Shown: one piece after another, positions 24,177 through 31,724 of the stretch
Layout: every line of letters begins with the position of its first letter
Position numbering within the stretch: position 1 is the first letter of the stretch
DNA from: Nocardia terpenica
GTDB lineage: Bacteria; Actinomycetota; Actinomycetes; Mycobacteriales; Mycobacteriaceae
Length of the DNA: 64,000 nucleotides
Assembly: GCF_013186535.1 (NCBI RefSeq)
Contig: NZ_JABMCZ010000003.1
Location: 124,001-188,000, forward strand
Direction: 5' to 3'
The notes under the pieces: model-generated
What the model was told of the DNA's origin: nothing
Seen by the model: the letters and a program-made list of their open reading frames with translations, nothing else
The model's database searches: none
Translations under genes and position numbers: made by a program

Positions 24177-24571
24177 GCAGTGAAAATGACGAGGATGCGG
24201 TCAAGCAGGCTGAGATCGAGGCGTTGAAGGAAACCTTCTGGAACGTACCGGGAGTGGCTGGCGCGCCGATGGTTATTGCGCCAGCACTGGCGGAAACATT
24301 CGCGGTCCACCAGCACGAGCTAGGAGTGCGGGTCCATCAGGACTTGGCAGTGAAGAAGTTCATCGCACCATTTCGGGGTCCTCGCGACGCCTTCAACCCG
24401 AGCGGCCATTACGGAAGCATCGATGACCCGGCCCCACCGATTCCTGTAATCCCCAACATGCGGGAATACACCCCACAGGAGCTGGAAGTCATCGTCGGAC
24501 AGCTCAAGGACATGGGTGTCGTCAACGACCCGGAACCGCCACGCGATGTCGCCTACGTGGTAACCGACTGA
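24173..24571 (+). CDS. Tail-region protein, possible DUF2744 (phage gene 29) type
   Basis: This protein of 132 residues starts at a GTG overlapping the previous stop. Thr-Phe-Trp-Asn-Val-Pro-Gly-Val-Ala-Gly-Ala-Pro and a later Pro-Arg-Asp-Ala-Phe-Asn-Pro-Ser-Gly segment recall the family of short proteins found next to tail tip genes in Nocardia and Rhodococcus phages. The function is unknown. The family assignment is from memory and tentative. Confidence 0.6.
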   Translation: MSSENDEDAVKQAEIEALKETFWNVPGVAGAPMVIAPALAETFAVHQHELGVRVHQDLAVKKFIAPFRGPRDAFNPSGHYGSIDDPAPPIPVIPNMREYTPQELEVIVGQLKDMGVVNDPEPPRDVAYVVTD

Positions 24572-24673
24572 TCATCTTTCGCGCCCGGCAAACCTCGTCA
24601 ACAATCGTATCCAGATCCGTCGCCCACTCTGGAGCGGCGTCGAAAAGCAACGGAATAGTGATGAGGTGTTGCC

Positions 24674-25501
24674 ATGGGGTGGTCTGGTGATCCGGTCTGG
24701 CTGGCGGATGTGCTGCGAGCCGAAGGACTGAACGTGATCGAGCATGACGGCTGGCGAGACCGCGGCCACGGCGACTTCGGTGATCTGCGTGGCGTCCTCT
24801 GTCACCACACCGCCGGGGGCGGCACGAACGATTGGAAGATCGTGCAGTACGGCCGCCCCGACCTGGAAGGCCCTCTCGCACAGCTGGTTCTGGAGCGTGA
24901 CGGCACCTTCCGCGTGATCGCGGCCGGTGTCTGCTGGCACGCCGGGCGTGGTAGCTGGTCGGACTGGCCGACCAACAACGCGAACTTCCACACGATCGGC
25001 ATCGAGGCTGTGAACAACGGTGTGGGCCAGCCGTGGCCTGCTGTGCAGCTCGACGCCTACCAGCGCGGCGTGGCCGCGATCCTGCGCCGCATCGGCCGCA
25101 ATGCCGACGACTGCGCCGGACACAAGGAGTACAGCTCCGAAGGCAAGATCGACCCCGCTGGGATCGACATGAACGCATTCCGCCGCGATGTTCAGGCGAT
25201 CATCGACCGGCGACCGACAACTGAAGATGGGAACACCGACATGGGTACTTGTGATGGCTGGGGCGCGCAGGTCGAAAACCTCACCGGGGACCGAGTCTCG
25301 CGTGAAGACATCCTCCGCTACACCGATCTGCACGTCACACAGATCCTGGACCAGCTCGGCGGCCTCGGCACCGCTCGCGGCGCAGGCTTCCCCGGCTGGC
25401 CACAGCTCGGCAACCGCACCGTCGTCGACACCCTGGCGGCGATCGGCGAAAAACTCGGCGTTGGCGGCTGCCACGACCCGAAGACCACCGAAACCACCTA
25501 A
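24674..25501 (+). CDS. Endolysin: N-acetylmuramoyl-L-alanine amidase
   Basis: This protein of 275 residues has an N-terminal Amidase_2/PGRP domain (about 1-180). Its zinc ligands are in Cys-His-His-Thr-Ala (His44), Cys-Trp-His-Ala-Gly (His89) and Gly-His-Lys-Glu-Tyr (His150), followed by Gly-Lys-Ile-Asp-Pro. It cuts the amide bond between muramic acid and the stem peptide. Residues 190-275 form a separate domain (Gly-Trp-Pro-Gln-Leu-Gly-Asn-Arg-Thr-Val) seen on actinophage lysins, presumably wall binding. The junction carries a start-associated motif copy and an in-frame ATG at 25241, which may start a shorter product. GAGG lies upstream of the ATG at 24674. No signal peptide is seen, so release depends on the holin. 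Confidence 0.9.
   Translation: MGWSGDPVWLADVLRAEGLNVIEHDGWRDRGHGDFGDLRGVLCHHTAGGGTNDWKIVQYGRPDLEGPLAQLVLERDGTFRVIAAGVCWHAGRGSWSDWPTNNANFHTIGIEAVNNGVGQPWPAVQLDAYQRGVAAILRRIGRNADDCAGHKEYSSEGKIDPAGIDMNAFRRDVQAIIDRRPTTEDGNTDMGTCDGWGAQVENLTGDRVSREDILRYTDLHVTQILDQLGGLGTARGAGFPGWPQLGNRTVVDTLAAIGEKLGVGGCHDPKTTETT
25217..25227 (+). promoter_or_regulatory. Start-associated motif inside the lysin gene
   Basis: ACAACTGAAGA (one mismatch) lies in the codons that join the two lysin domains. GATGGGAA follows, then an in-frame ATG at 25241 with a spacing like that before complete genes. Confidence 0.5.
25241..25501 (+). CDS. Possible internal-start product: lysin C-terminal domain alone
   Basis: Translation from the in-frame ATG at 25241 would give an 86-residue copy of the presumed wall-binding domain, starting Met-Gly-Thr-Cys-Asp-Gly-Trp. 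The upstream motif and purine-rich GGGAA suggest a true start. Other phage lysins are known to make a free binding domain that associates with the full enzyme. Here this is an inference from the motif position only. Confidence 0.4.
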   Translation: MGTCDGWGAQVENLTGDRVSREDILRYTDLHVTQILDQLGGLGTARGAGFPGWPQLGNRTVVDTLAAIGEKLGVGGCHDPKTTETT

Positions 25502-25512
25502 CCGCTCGGTAC

Positions 25513-25523
25513 ACAACTGAATA
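25513..25523 (+). promoter_or_regulatory. Start-associated motif before holin gene
   Basis: An exact ACAACTGAATA is followed by GGACGAGGAAAG and the ATG at 25538. Confidence 0.7.
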
Positions 25524-25537
25524 GGACGAGGAAAGCC

Positions 25538-25738
25538 ATGCTCACTTTCACCCCGGAAACCCGCTCATATGTCTACAAGATCGTGATTGCCGTGCTGCCA
25601 TTGCTGGCCGCACTGCACGTGATCACCCCCGACTACGTGGACCCGATCCTCAACGTCGCCGAGGCCGTCCTGGGCATCGGTGCCGCCTCCGTCGCTGTGT
25701 CGAACGTGAGCCACGGACCCAAGGACCATAGGGGATAG
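25538..25738 (+). CDS. Holin
   Basis: This 66-residue membrane protein has two hydrophobic segments, about residues 12-28 (Ile-Val-Ile-Ala-Val-Leu-Pro-Leu-Leu) and 38-57. It ends with a short polar tail (His-Gly-Pro-Lys-Asp-His-Arg-Gly). Size, topology and position just after the endolysin are typical of actinophage holins, which time lysis by perforating the membrane. A good GAGGAAAG ribosome binding site precedes the ATG. Confidence 0.8.
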   Translation: MLTFTPETRSYVYKIVIAVLPLLAALHVITPDYVDPILNVAEAVLGIGAASVAVSNVSHGPKDHRG

Positions 25739-25741
25739 CCG

Positions 25742-26041
25742 TTGTTGCCCGCGATCTTGGCGACCGCCGCCACCTTCATCTCGGCTATCGCGGTCGCCTT
25801 GATCACCTATTTCGGATCGAGGGTGCCGACCCTGGAGAGCCAGCGCTCCGACTTCAACGCCGTGCTGCAACCACTGCGTGACGAGCTGCGCGAACTCCGC
25901 GAACGGGTCGGCCACCTCGAAGCCGAACTACGGGTCAGCGACCGCAAATACCGACTCCTCATCGACTACGCTCGGCGACTGCTCAAGTTGTGCCCGGACC
26001 CGCTTCCCCCGGTGCCGCCCGAGATTGCCGACGACCTCTAA
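25742..26041 (+). CDS. Membrane-anchored coiled-coil protein, lysis cassette (DUF2746-like)
   Basis: This protein of 99 residues starts at a TTG (25742 or 25745) after AGGGGATAG. One N-terminal membrane segment (residues 4-24) is followed by a charged coiled coil (Leu-Arg-Asp-Glu-Leu-Arg-Glu-Leu-Arg-Glu-Arg-Val) and a Pro-rich C-terminus. Such proteins follow holins in many actinophages and are thought to help lysis, perhaps as a second holin or spanin-like factor. The exact role is unknown. Confidence 0.68.
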   Translation: MLPAILATAATFISAIAVALITYFGSRVPTLESQRSDFNAVLQPLRDELRELRERVGHLEAELRVSDRKYRLLIDYARRLLKLCPDPLPPVPPEIADDL

Positions 26042-26067
26042 CCCGGCTGACTTGAACCGTCAACCGC

Positions 26068-26078
26068 CCAATTGAATA
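26068..26078 (+). promoter_or_regulatory. Start-associated motif variant before tail fibre gene
   Basis: CCAATTGAATA (two mismatches) runs into GGAG and then the ATG at 26094. Confidence 0.5.
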
Positions 26079-26093
26079 GGAGCCGCGCATCCG

Positions 26094-26750
26094 ATGACGA
26101 TGCCCAATCAGAAGCCGCCGGACGGTGCCTTCGTCATCGGATCGCGCTTCGGCCAGGACATCACCGAGCAGTCCGCCAAGGCCGCCATGACCAACGGCGT
26201 CAAGGTCAGCTTCGGCAACAGCCAAGACGCCCACCACACCCAGTACAACGAGAAAATCGCCCACACCTACACCGTCGCCGTGTCAGCCAGCGGCTCCGCT
26301 GACAAAGCGCTCACGACGGCGCAGGCAGCGGCGAACACTGCCGCGTCGGCGGAACGGAAAGCAGACGTTGCCTACGTTGACGCCTCCTATTGGGAGGCTG
26401 AATGTGTGGTCGCGAGCGCCGAGGTTTTGTTAGGCGTGAATGAGTTGCTGATCGGTCTCGCCCAGAATGTGCCGCTGGGCAAGATGCGCAGAATTACCGA
26501 TATTCACATCGCGTTGCTGACACAGCCCAACGGGGTCACGATCGAAACGAAGAAGTGGGACGCCAATGGCACGACAGCGACCGTGGTGCACACGGCGAAG
26601 CTCGGAGCGAACGTGACGCGGTGGAGTGCCCAAGTGGATATCCCAGTAGCGGATAAAGAGCGAGTATTTTGGAACGTCGCAGCCGTGCCCGGCTCCACGG
26701 CCCCGACTGTCCTTCAGATACTTGTTTTCGGATCTATTACCGAGGCGTGA
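26094..26750 (+). CDS. Minor tail/fibre-type protein
   Basis: This protein of 218 residues has an N-terminal Gly-Ser-Arg-Phe-Gly-Gln-Asp segment, an Ala/Thr/Ser-rich helical middle (about 65-90: Thr-Ala-Gln-Ala-Ala-Ala-Asn-Thr-Ala) and a beta-rich C-terminal domain. Its place after the lysis genes, together with the next two genes, suggests a tail appendage involved in host contact. No enzyme motif is visible. The assignment is by context. Confidence 0.55.
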   Translation: MTMPNQKPPDGAFVIGSRFGQDITEQSAKAAMTNGVKVSFGNSQDAHHTQYNEKIAHTYTVAVSASGSADKALTTAQAAANTAASAERKADVAYVDASYWEAECVVASAEVLLGVNELLIGLAQNVPLGKMRRITDIHIALLTQPNGVTIETKKWDANGTTATVVHTAKLGANVTRWSAQVDIPVADKERVFWNVAAVPGSTAPTVLQILVFGSITEA

Positions 26751-26753
26751 GAA

Positions 26754-27107
26754 GTGAAGATCTTTGAATGCATCAAAAACGAGGCCACGAACGTCAGCAT
26801 CACAAGCCTCTACCCGCACCAAGAGGCGCTATGGTGCGCCGCGTTCGAACGCGACTCTCTGGATTCCCTATTCGACATCACCCCCGCGGCCGAAGCGGTG
26901 CGGGTGATCGACAAGGCGATTGCCAAGTTCAACTCCGATCCCGATTCGCTACGCCCGCACCTGTCAGCTGACGATTGGCGAAAACTGCGCGGTAACCGTG
27001 ATCTGCTGGAAAAGATGCGAGCGTTCATCATCGACTCTCCGGACAGCACAATCTCCGGCCCCATCCCAGACAAGGACCCGGACGATGAGCTTCCTCCTGC
27101 GTCGTAA
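26754..27107 (+). CDS. Unrecognised phage protein
   Basis: This protein of 117 residues starts at a GTG at 26754, four bases after the previous stop, with GAGAAG upstream. It has Leu-Tyr-Pro-His-Gln-Glu-Ala-Leu-Trp and an acidic, Pro-rich C-terminus. The middle is helical (Ala-Val-Arg-Val-Ile-Asp-Lys-Ala-Ile-Ala-Lys-Phe). It overlaps the next gene by 23 bases. I do not recognise it; it may be a tail fibre chaperone by position. Confidence 0.6.
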   Translation: MKIFECIKNEATNVSITSLYPHQEALWCAAFERDSLDSLFDITPAAEAVRVIDKAIAKFNSDPDSLRPHLSADDWRKLRGNRDLLEKMRAFIIDSPDSTISGPIPDKDPDDELPPAS

Positions 27108-28320
27108 TCTTCCCTGGGCTTGGGCTGGTTGGCGCGACCTGGACGACGAGCACGCCCGGCCGGACGAGACGCCGATACAAAAGCCGTGGCGAAAAACAAA
27201 CATGAATCGCACGGTCAATCTGATCAACAACCAGGTTGTCATCTCCGACTACTTGGAGACTCCGTTTCAGGTCGGCGGAGTCTCCTACGAACAGATGCCG
27301 TATACGCAGAACTGGGGTTGCGAGTTCGACCTGAATATCGACGGCAACATCATCCAAAGCCAATTCTTCGGCATGGCGATCTCTTCATCCTGGGCAAAGG
27401 TAGGTTTCACAGACCTTACCGAAGTTCCCATCCTCGCCGTCTGGCGGAATGCGGCATCGATCACCCAGAATCTCCGCATCATCGTCTATCACTCGCTGGC
27501 TGAAATCGAAACACTGTGGCAGTCCCCCAACCTCTCGCAGATGATGAACAAGGTCTGGTATCGGGTGAGAATCTGGATAGAGCGCGACAGATATCTCCGG
27601 GTCTTCATCAACGATGTTGTACGGTTCACGTTCTGGTTGCCGTCGCAGTACGCGGCAGGACCCAACCGGCGCGGTCTCAACTTCTTGAACCAGACCAGCG
27701 CCCCCGCCTACCTCAAGAATTTCATACTTTTCGACCGACCGGCCGATATCCAGACCGGTATCACATGGCATCGCGAAGTCATTTATGACGACTTCGAACG
27801 CCAAAACGGTCCGGTTGGCAACGGATGGACCCAATACGGCACGAATGCTGGTATCGTTTTTGGCCGATGGTCTTCGACAGGAACGGCTGACGGCTCCCGA
27901 GGAATCGTCCGCGACACCGGAGTCGCACACGGCGCACAGAGGGTCGAGGGCACGGTCCGCTACCCCAGCAGCTCGGCCGCTGTGAGTCTAGTCCTCCGCA
28001 CCACAGCCGATGGAAATTCCGGCCTCGCCGTGAACGTCTTTTCCGATAAGGCATACATCTCGCTATTCACTGGAGGTTTAGCGAGCCCGATCTTCACCGA
28101 CTACATTTCTGCTTCAGTCCCGATCGCTGACGGTGACCGTATTGCGTTCTGCGCCAACGGTGAAGGTGCTTGGCTAGAGATCAATAACAAGATTGAACTG
28201 ATGACCAGCCTACTCGGCCAGGCTCCGGGAACTAATCCGATGGCAGGCGCTTGCGCGTCCCGTAGGCTTTTCAGCAATTCCGGATCATGGGATGACATCA
28301 GGATTCTCACCGCGCTCTGA
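27085..28320 (+). CDS. Tail fibre-like protein with two jelly-roll domains
   Basis: This protein of 411 residues starts at the ATG at 27085 inside the end of the previous gene. After a short Trp/Arg-rich start it has two beta-sandwich, lectin-like halves of about 190 residues each (roughly 35-215 and 225-410). Each carries an Asp-Phe/Leu-type start and alternating aromatic and polar strands, like LamG/concanavalin folds on phage receptor-binding proteins. It is the last rightward structural gene, so a host receptor-binding role is plausible. The base composition here is less GC-rich than the neighbours. Confidence 0.65.
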   Translation: MSFLLRRNLPWAWAGWRDLDDEHARPDETPIQKPWRKTNMNRTVNLINNQVVISDYLETPFQVGGVSYEQMPYTQNWGCEFDLNIDGNIIQSQFFGMAISSSWAKVGFTDLTEVPILAVWRNAASITQNLRIIVYHSLAEIETLWQSPNLSQMMNKVWYRVRIWIERDRYLRVFINDVVRFTFWLPSQYAAGPNRRGLNFLNQTSAPAYLKNFILFDRPADIQTGITWHREVIYDDFERQNGPVGNGWTQYGTNAGIVFGRWSSTGTADGSRGIVRDTGVAHGAQRVEGTVRYPSSSAAVSLVLRTTADGNSGLAVNVFSDKAYISLFTGGLASPIFTDYISASVPIADGDRIAFCANGEGAWLEINNKIELMTSLLGQAPGTNPMAGACASRRLFSNSGSWDDIRILTAL

Positions 28321-28409
28321 CGGTGCCTGTACGTCGGACTGGCCGGGCCGTACGGACGTCCTATATTGCTGCAAATCGGTTGGTTACGCCCACGGCCGAC
28401 ATGCGATCC

Positions 28410-28784
28410 TCAGCCCTGGAACGGGCTGTGGTCGAGGAACGTGGCGTATTCCACCCGGGTAGCCCCTGCCAGAGCGTCCAGATACTCACGCGTCGGTGCG
28501 ACCCAGGCAGCCGGGAAGACCTTTCCGAACTGCCTCGCTGTTCCGTCGAGCACCCACTCGCCGCCGCACACGGTTACGTGATGCAGGTACCCCAGAATGC
28601 GCTCCTCGTGATCCATCCAACCGGCGACGGTCACCGTCCGTGCTGAAAATCCCTCCTGGACAGCCGCATCCGTCACTGCGGACGCACAACGCAAACAATC
28701 GCCATCCCGCGCAGCATCACGAGCAAACGGTGCCAGCACCGACCGCAACGCCATTTCGGGACTACCCTCGGCTGGGCCAACCAT
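28410..28784 (-). CDS. Small Cys-His-Asp protein, papain/transglutaminase-like; candidate cargo gene
   Basis: This 124-residue protein lies on the strand opposite to the tail genes, with a strong GGAGG before its ATG. Cys30 and Cys33 (Asp-Cys-Leu-Arg-Cys-Ala-Ser) at the start of a helix, His68-His69 on a strand (Gly-Tyr-Leu-His-His-Val) and Asp80 (Val-Leu-Asp-Gly-Thr-Ala-Arg-Gln-Phe) match the Cys-His-Asp order of papain-fold and transglutaminase-like enzymes. There is no signal peptide or membrane segment. The placement after the tail genes and reverse orientation suggest a lysogeny-expressed extra gene. Substrate and role are unknown. Confidence 0.55.
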   Translation of the reverse strand: MVGPAEGSPEMALRSVLAPFARDAARDGDCLRCASAVTDAAVQEGFSARTVTVAGWMDHEERILGYLHHVTVCGGEWVLDGTARQFGKVFPAAWVAPTREYLDALAGATRVEYATFLDHSPFQG

Positions 28785-28848
28785 CCCGATACCTCCTGCC
28801 AGCCCTACTCGCCTCCCGCATTATCCGACGATCCTCACAACGGGCGAG

Positions 28849-29163
28849 TCACCTTTGAACCGGACAAGCTGGGTCACGGTTTCGGCCGGACCTACCACGA
28901 TGTCCGGTGAGAGGTGGAGACCGGTCGAGCGGGGGGTACGCCGGGGACTTCGGTCCCCGGCGTCGCGTTCCCTGTCTTCGTATGCTGATCGAGACATAGT
29001 TCAGATACCTACCGCCGAAGTACTGGAGGCCGGGTATGCCTCCAGGGGAACAGCGCCCTGCACTCTGTCTTGCAGCGCGCCCTCCGGTGATGGTCCGAGG
29101 TGAACTGGAGACCACCCCGGCATCCACCGACTCTAGCGGCACACGCCCGCCGACAGCGGCCAC
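28849..29163 (-). CDS. Doubtful Arg-rich reading frame
   Basis: This 104-residue frame begins at a GTG (29161-29163) seven bases after a near-perfect start-associated motif on the minus strand. The product is rich in Arg, Gly, Ser and Pro and shows no recognisable domain. A competing plus-strand frame covers 28855-29103. The motif is the only reason to keep it. The 28785-29208 stretch is otherwise without a supported gene. Confidence 0.22.
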   Translation of the reverse strand: MAAVGGRVPLESVDAGVVSSSPRTITGGRAARQSAGRCSPGGIPGLQYFGGRYLNYVSISIRRQGTRRRGPKSPAYPPLDRSPPLTGHRGRSGRNRDPACPVQR

Positions 29164-29170
29164 AGTTACT

Positions 29171-29181
29171 TGTTCAGTTGT
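29171..29181 (-). promoter_or_regulatory. Start-associated motif on minus strand
   Basis: ACAACTGAACA (one mismatch), read on the minus strand, lies between the membrane protein gene (ending at 29209) and the GTG at 29163. It is the only minus-strand copy that I found. Confidence 0.4.
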
Positions 29182-29208
29182 GGTGCTGGGGCTACCGGCC
29201 GGGCGCAG

Positions 29209-30015
29209 CTAAGCGGCAAGTGCCTCGGAGAGTTGGGTGATCTCGCGCTCCCGGCTGGCTTCCACTGCCGCCTCGCGAGTCCACGTGGACAGCAGCGAGG
29301 ACACGAAGCCATGCAGGGCTACGGAGACGGCCAAGAGCGCGGGTACGGAACCGAACTGAATCGCCGCTAGCAGGTCACCGGCCAAGGCGTGGGGGAGAAC
29401 GTTCAGCGCCACGGCCGCGACGAGCAGCAGGGCCTCGATGATGGCGAACGGCTTGCGGTTGAACGACTTGCCGAGGCGCATGCCTAGGGACGCGACGACC
29501 ATGGTCACGACGATCGGCACGGTCACCATTGCCTCCATACCGAAGGCGAGCCAGGTGAGCGGGTCGGCGGTCCCGTGGGTCGTGACGGTCCGCTGGATGT
29601 TGAGGGCCGAGATACCGATGCCGACAGCGACCATGCCGTATAGCGCATAGTCGATGCGGGTCGAGATCTTCTTCGCCAGGGCGACCTTGCCGTACGGGCT
29701 GGTGATGCGCTTCTCGTCAGCAAGGGCCTTCGCCTCCCAGCGCTGCGCCTCGGCGTCCGCGCGGGCGATCTGGGCCTTGGTCCTACTCGCCTCTCCAGCC
29801 GCTTCGGCGGCCGTGCGGGCGGCGATGGTGGCGATGGAAAGTTGACGCGCGCAAAGCTCCTCAGCGAGCATGATGCGCTGGTCTGCCAGGTTCGCGGCAG
29901 CCTGGCCAAGCCGGGCCGAGACACTGGCGTCAGCGTCGTCGTTGATGCGCTTCACCAAGTCGGCGATGGACGACGGGGCGTCGGCGAGCAAGGGTGACTG
30001 TGACATGATTGTCAT
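29209..30015 (-). CDS. Predicted four-helix membrane protein (DUF2637-like)
   Basis: This protein of about 268 residues starts at the ATG at 30013-30015, which has GGAG nine bases upstream; later in-frame starts are possible. The N-terminal 120 residues form an Ala/Glu/Arg-rich coiled coil. Four hydrophobic segments follow at about 128-150, 160-185, 195-215 and 225-245, and then a charged C-terminus. The arrangement resembles the DUF2637/Spd-type proteins of actinobacterial mobile elements. It lies at the right end of the phage part on the lysogeny-type strand. It may be a superinfection or transfer membrane protein. The 30016-30608 gap holds no supported gene and should contain the right prophage junction. 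Confidence 0.6.
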   Translation of the reverse strand: MTIMSQSPLLADAPSSIADLVKRINDDADASVSARLGQAAANLADQRIMLAEELCARQLSIATIAARTAAEAAGEASRTKAQIARADAEAQRWEAKALADEKRITSPYGKVALAKKISTRIDYALYGMVAVGIGISALNIQRTVTTHGTADPLTWLAFGMEAMVTVPIVVTMVVASLGMRLGKSFNRKPFAIIEALLLVAAVALNVLPHALAGDLLAAIQFGSVPALLAVSVALHGFVSSLLSTWTREAAVEASREREITQLSEALAA

Positions 30016-30608
30016 GCCGGGAAGCTCCATTCTTCTCGGTTCAAGCCCTTCGCTGGAGGACCAGTCCAGCGGAGGGCATTTTGTTGTGGCACTTCGCTTT
30101 CGAGTGGATGAGCCTCGGCGCGATCGGTAGTGCAATCGCGAGTTTGCCGCGTATCTGCAACGTCCGTCAAGGTGCGCTATTTCGGCTGGATCGACATCTA
30201 CGCAGGTAGAGCGATAGCTGACTAGTGTCCAGGTTGAGCGTCAGGGAAGTGCGGCGAGGGCGGCGGGGGAGCTGCTAACCACCGGCTACTGCATTGACGG
30301 GAGCGTGGCGGCTGTAGGTACGCGGGGCGCTATTCCCAATTTTTCCCATACTGGGGTTCCGAGGGTGTGGACGCATCGATCCGGCGTCCCGCGGCATCGC
30401 CTGGCAGGCTGCCCGAAACGGAGGAAAAATCCTCTTTACCAGCTTGTATGCGCCATGCACCAGTCGGCCACTGGGGAGCGGGTCATCTTCTGATCGGTAG
30501 CCGCGCTATCGTTGGTAAGCGAAACAAGTGGACATCTCCGGCGCGAAGGCGGCCGCGCGGAGAGGCAATTCGGCGGTTCCCGGTCGGGAACCGAGCGAGG
30601 TGGAAGGT

Positions 30609-31724
30609 ATGCGAAGTCTGGCCGTCGTGGGTGGGGGTGTGATCGGACTGGCGGTGGCGTGGCGCGCCGCCGAGGCGGGCTGGTCGGTCACCGTCATCGA
30701 TCCCGCCGTCGGGCGGGGAGCCTCCTGGGTCGCGGGCGGAATGCTCGCCCCGCTGTCGGAGGGCTGGCCCGGAGAACACGAACCCCTGGAATTCGGCGCG
30801 GCCTCCCTGGCCCGCTGGCCCGGATTCGCCGCCCGGCTCGCGGCGGCGACCGGAATATCGGTCTTCGTCGCCGAACGAACCCTGACCGTGGCCCTGGACG
30901 CCGCCGACGCGGCCGACCTGCGCACCGTCGCCGAATTCGTCGGCGAGCGTGGGTACGACCTGCGGCTGCTGGACCGGGCGGGCGTGCGCGAGGTGCAACC
31001 GAATCTGGCCCGCACCGTGCGCGTCGGGCTGCTCTCGGTAACCGAAGCGGCCGTGGACAATCGGCTGGTGCTCGACGCCCTGCGCCGCTGCTGCGCCGCG
31101 GCCGGGGTGCGGGTGCGCGCCGAAGCGGTCGCCGATCTCGGCGAGCTGCCGCACGACCGGATCGTGCTGGCCGCCGGCGCCGCCTCCGCGCTGCTGCGCC
31201 CGGAGCTGCCGGTGCGCCCGGTGAAGGGCGAGATCCTGCGGCTGCGGCACCGCCCCGGTGTGCCGCCCGTCCCCGAACACGTGGTCCGCGCCCGGGTGCA
31301 CGGCCGCGAGCTGTACATGGTTCCCCGCGCCGACGGAATCGTGGTCGGCGCAACGCAATTGGAGGCCGGTTTCGATACCGCCGTCACCGTCGCCGGGGTC
31401 CGCGACCTGATCGCCGACGCCGAGGCGATCCTGCCCGCGCTGGGCGAATACGAACTGGCCGAGGCGAATGCGGGCTCCCGCCCCGGCACCCCCGACAATC
31501 TCCCGCTGATCGGACCGCTCGACGAGCGGATCGTCGTGGCAACCGGCCACGGCCGCAACGGAATTCTGGACATCCCACTCACCGCCGACGCGGTGCTGGG
31601 TGTGCTGGCGGGCGAGCCGCTCGCCGAGGCGAAAGCCGCCGACCCCCATCGTTTCTCGACCATCCGCGGCCGGGTGACCAGCGAAAGAGTCACCGCCGCA
31701 ACGACTTCAGGAGGTGCGCTGTGA
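30609..31724 (+). CDS. thiO: Glycine oxidase ThiO
   Basis: This 371-residue FAD-dependent amine oxidase (DAO family) has its Rossmann motif at residues 7-12 (Gly-Gly-Gly-Val-Ile-Gly) and an Ala-Gly-Gly-Met-Leu-Ala-Pro motif near 43-49 typical of ThiO. It ends with Gly-His-Gly-Arg-Asn-Gly-Ile for flavin contact. It oxidises glycine to iminoglycine for thiazole formation by ThiG/ThiS. The ATG at 30609 follows GGAAGG. It overlaps thiS by four bases. No TPP riboswitch is visible upstream, and the first phage-like gene lies about 600 bp to the left. Confidence 0.92.
   Translation: MRSLAVVGGGVIGLAVAWRAAEAGWSVTVIDPAVGRGASWVAGGMLAPLSEGWPGEHEPLEFGAASLARWPGFAARLAAATGISVFVAERTLTVALDAADAADLRTVAEFVGERGYDLRLLDRAGVREVQPNLARTVRVGLLSVTEAAVDNRLVLDALRRCCAAAGVRVRAEAVADLGELPHDRIVLAAGAASALLRPELPVRPVKGEILRLRHRPGVPPVPEHVVRARVHGRELYMVPRADGIVVGATQLEAGFDTAVTVAGVRDLIADAEAILPALGEYELAEANAGSRPGTPDNLPLIGPLDERIVVATGHGRNGILDIPLTADAVLGVLAGEPLAEAKAADPHRFSTIRGRVTSERVTAATTSGGAL

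Noticed and set aside
28855..29103. Plus-strand 82-codon frame in the gap after the Cys-His-Asp gene
   Set aside because: Low-complexity Arg/Ser composition, no ribosome binding site and no recognisable domain.
29352..29362. GAACTGAATC match to the start-associated motif
   Set aside because: It lies on the plus strand inside the minus-strand membrane protein gene, not before a start codon, and has a weaker match.
30480..30608. TPP riboswitch before thiO
   Set aside because: No CTGAGA or ACC...GAACCTG elements are present, unlike the clear thi box before thiC.
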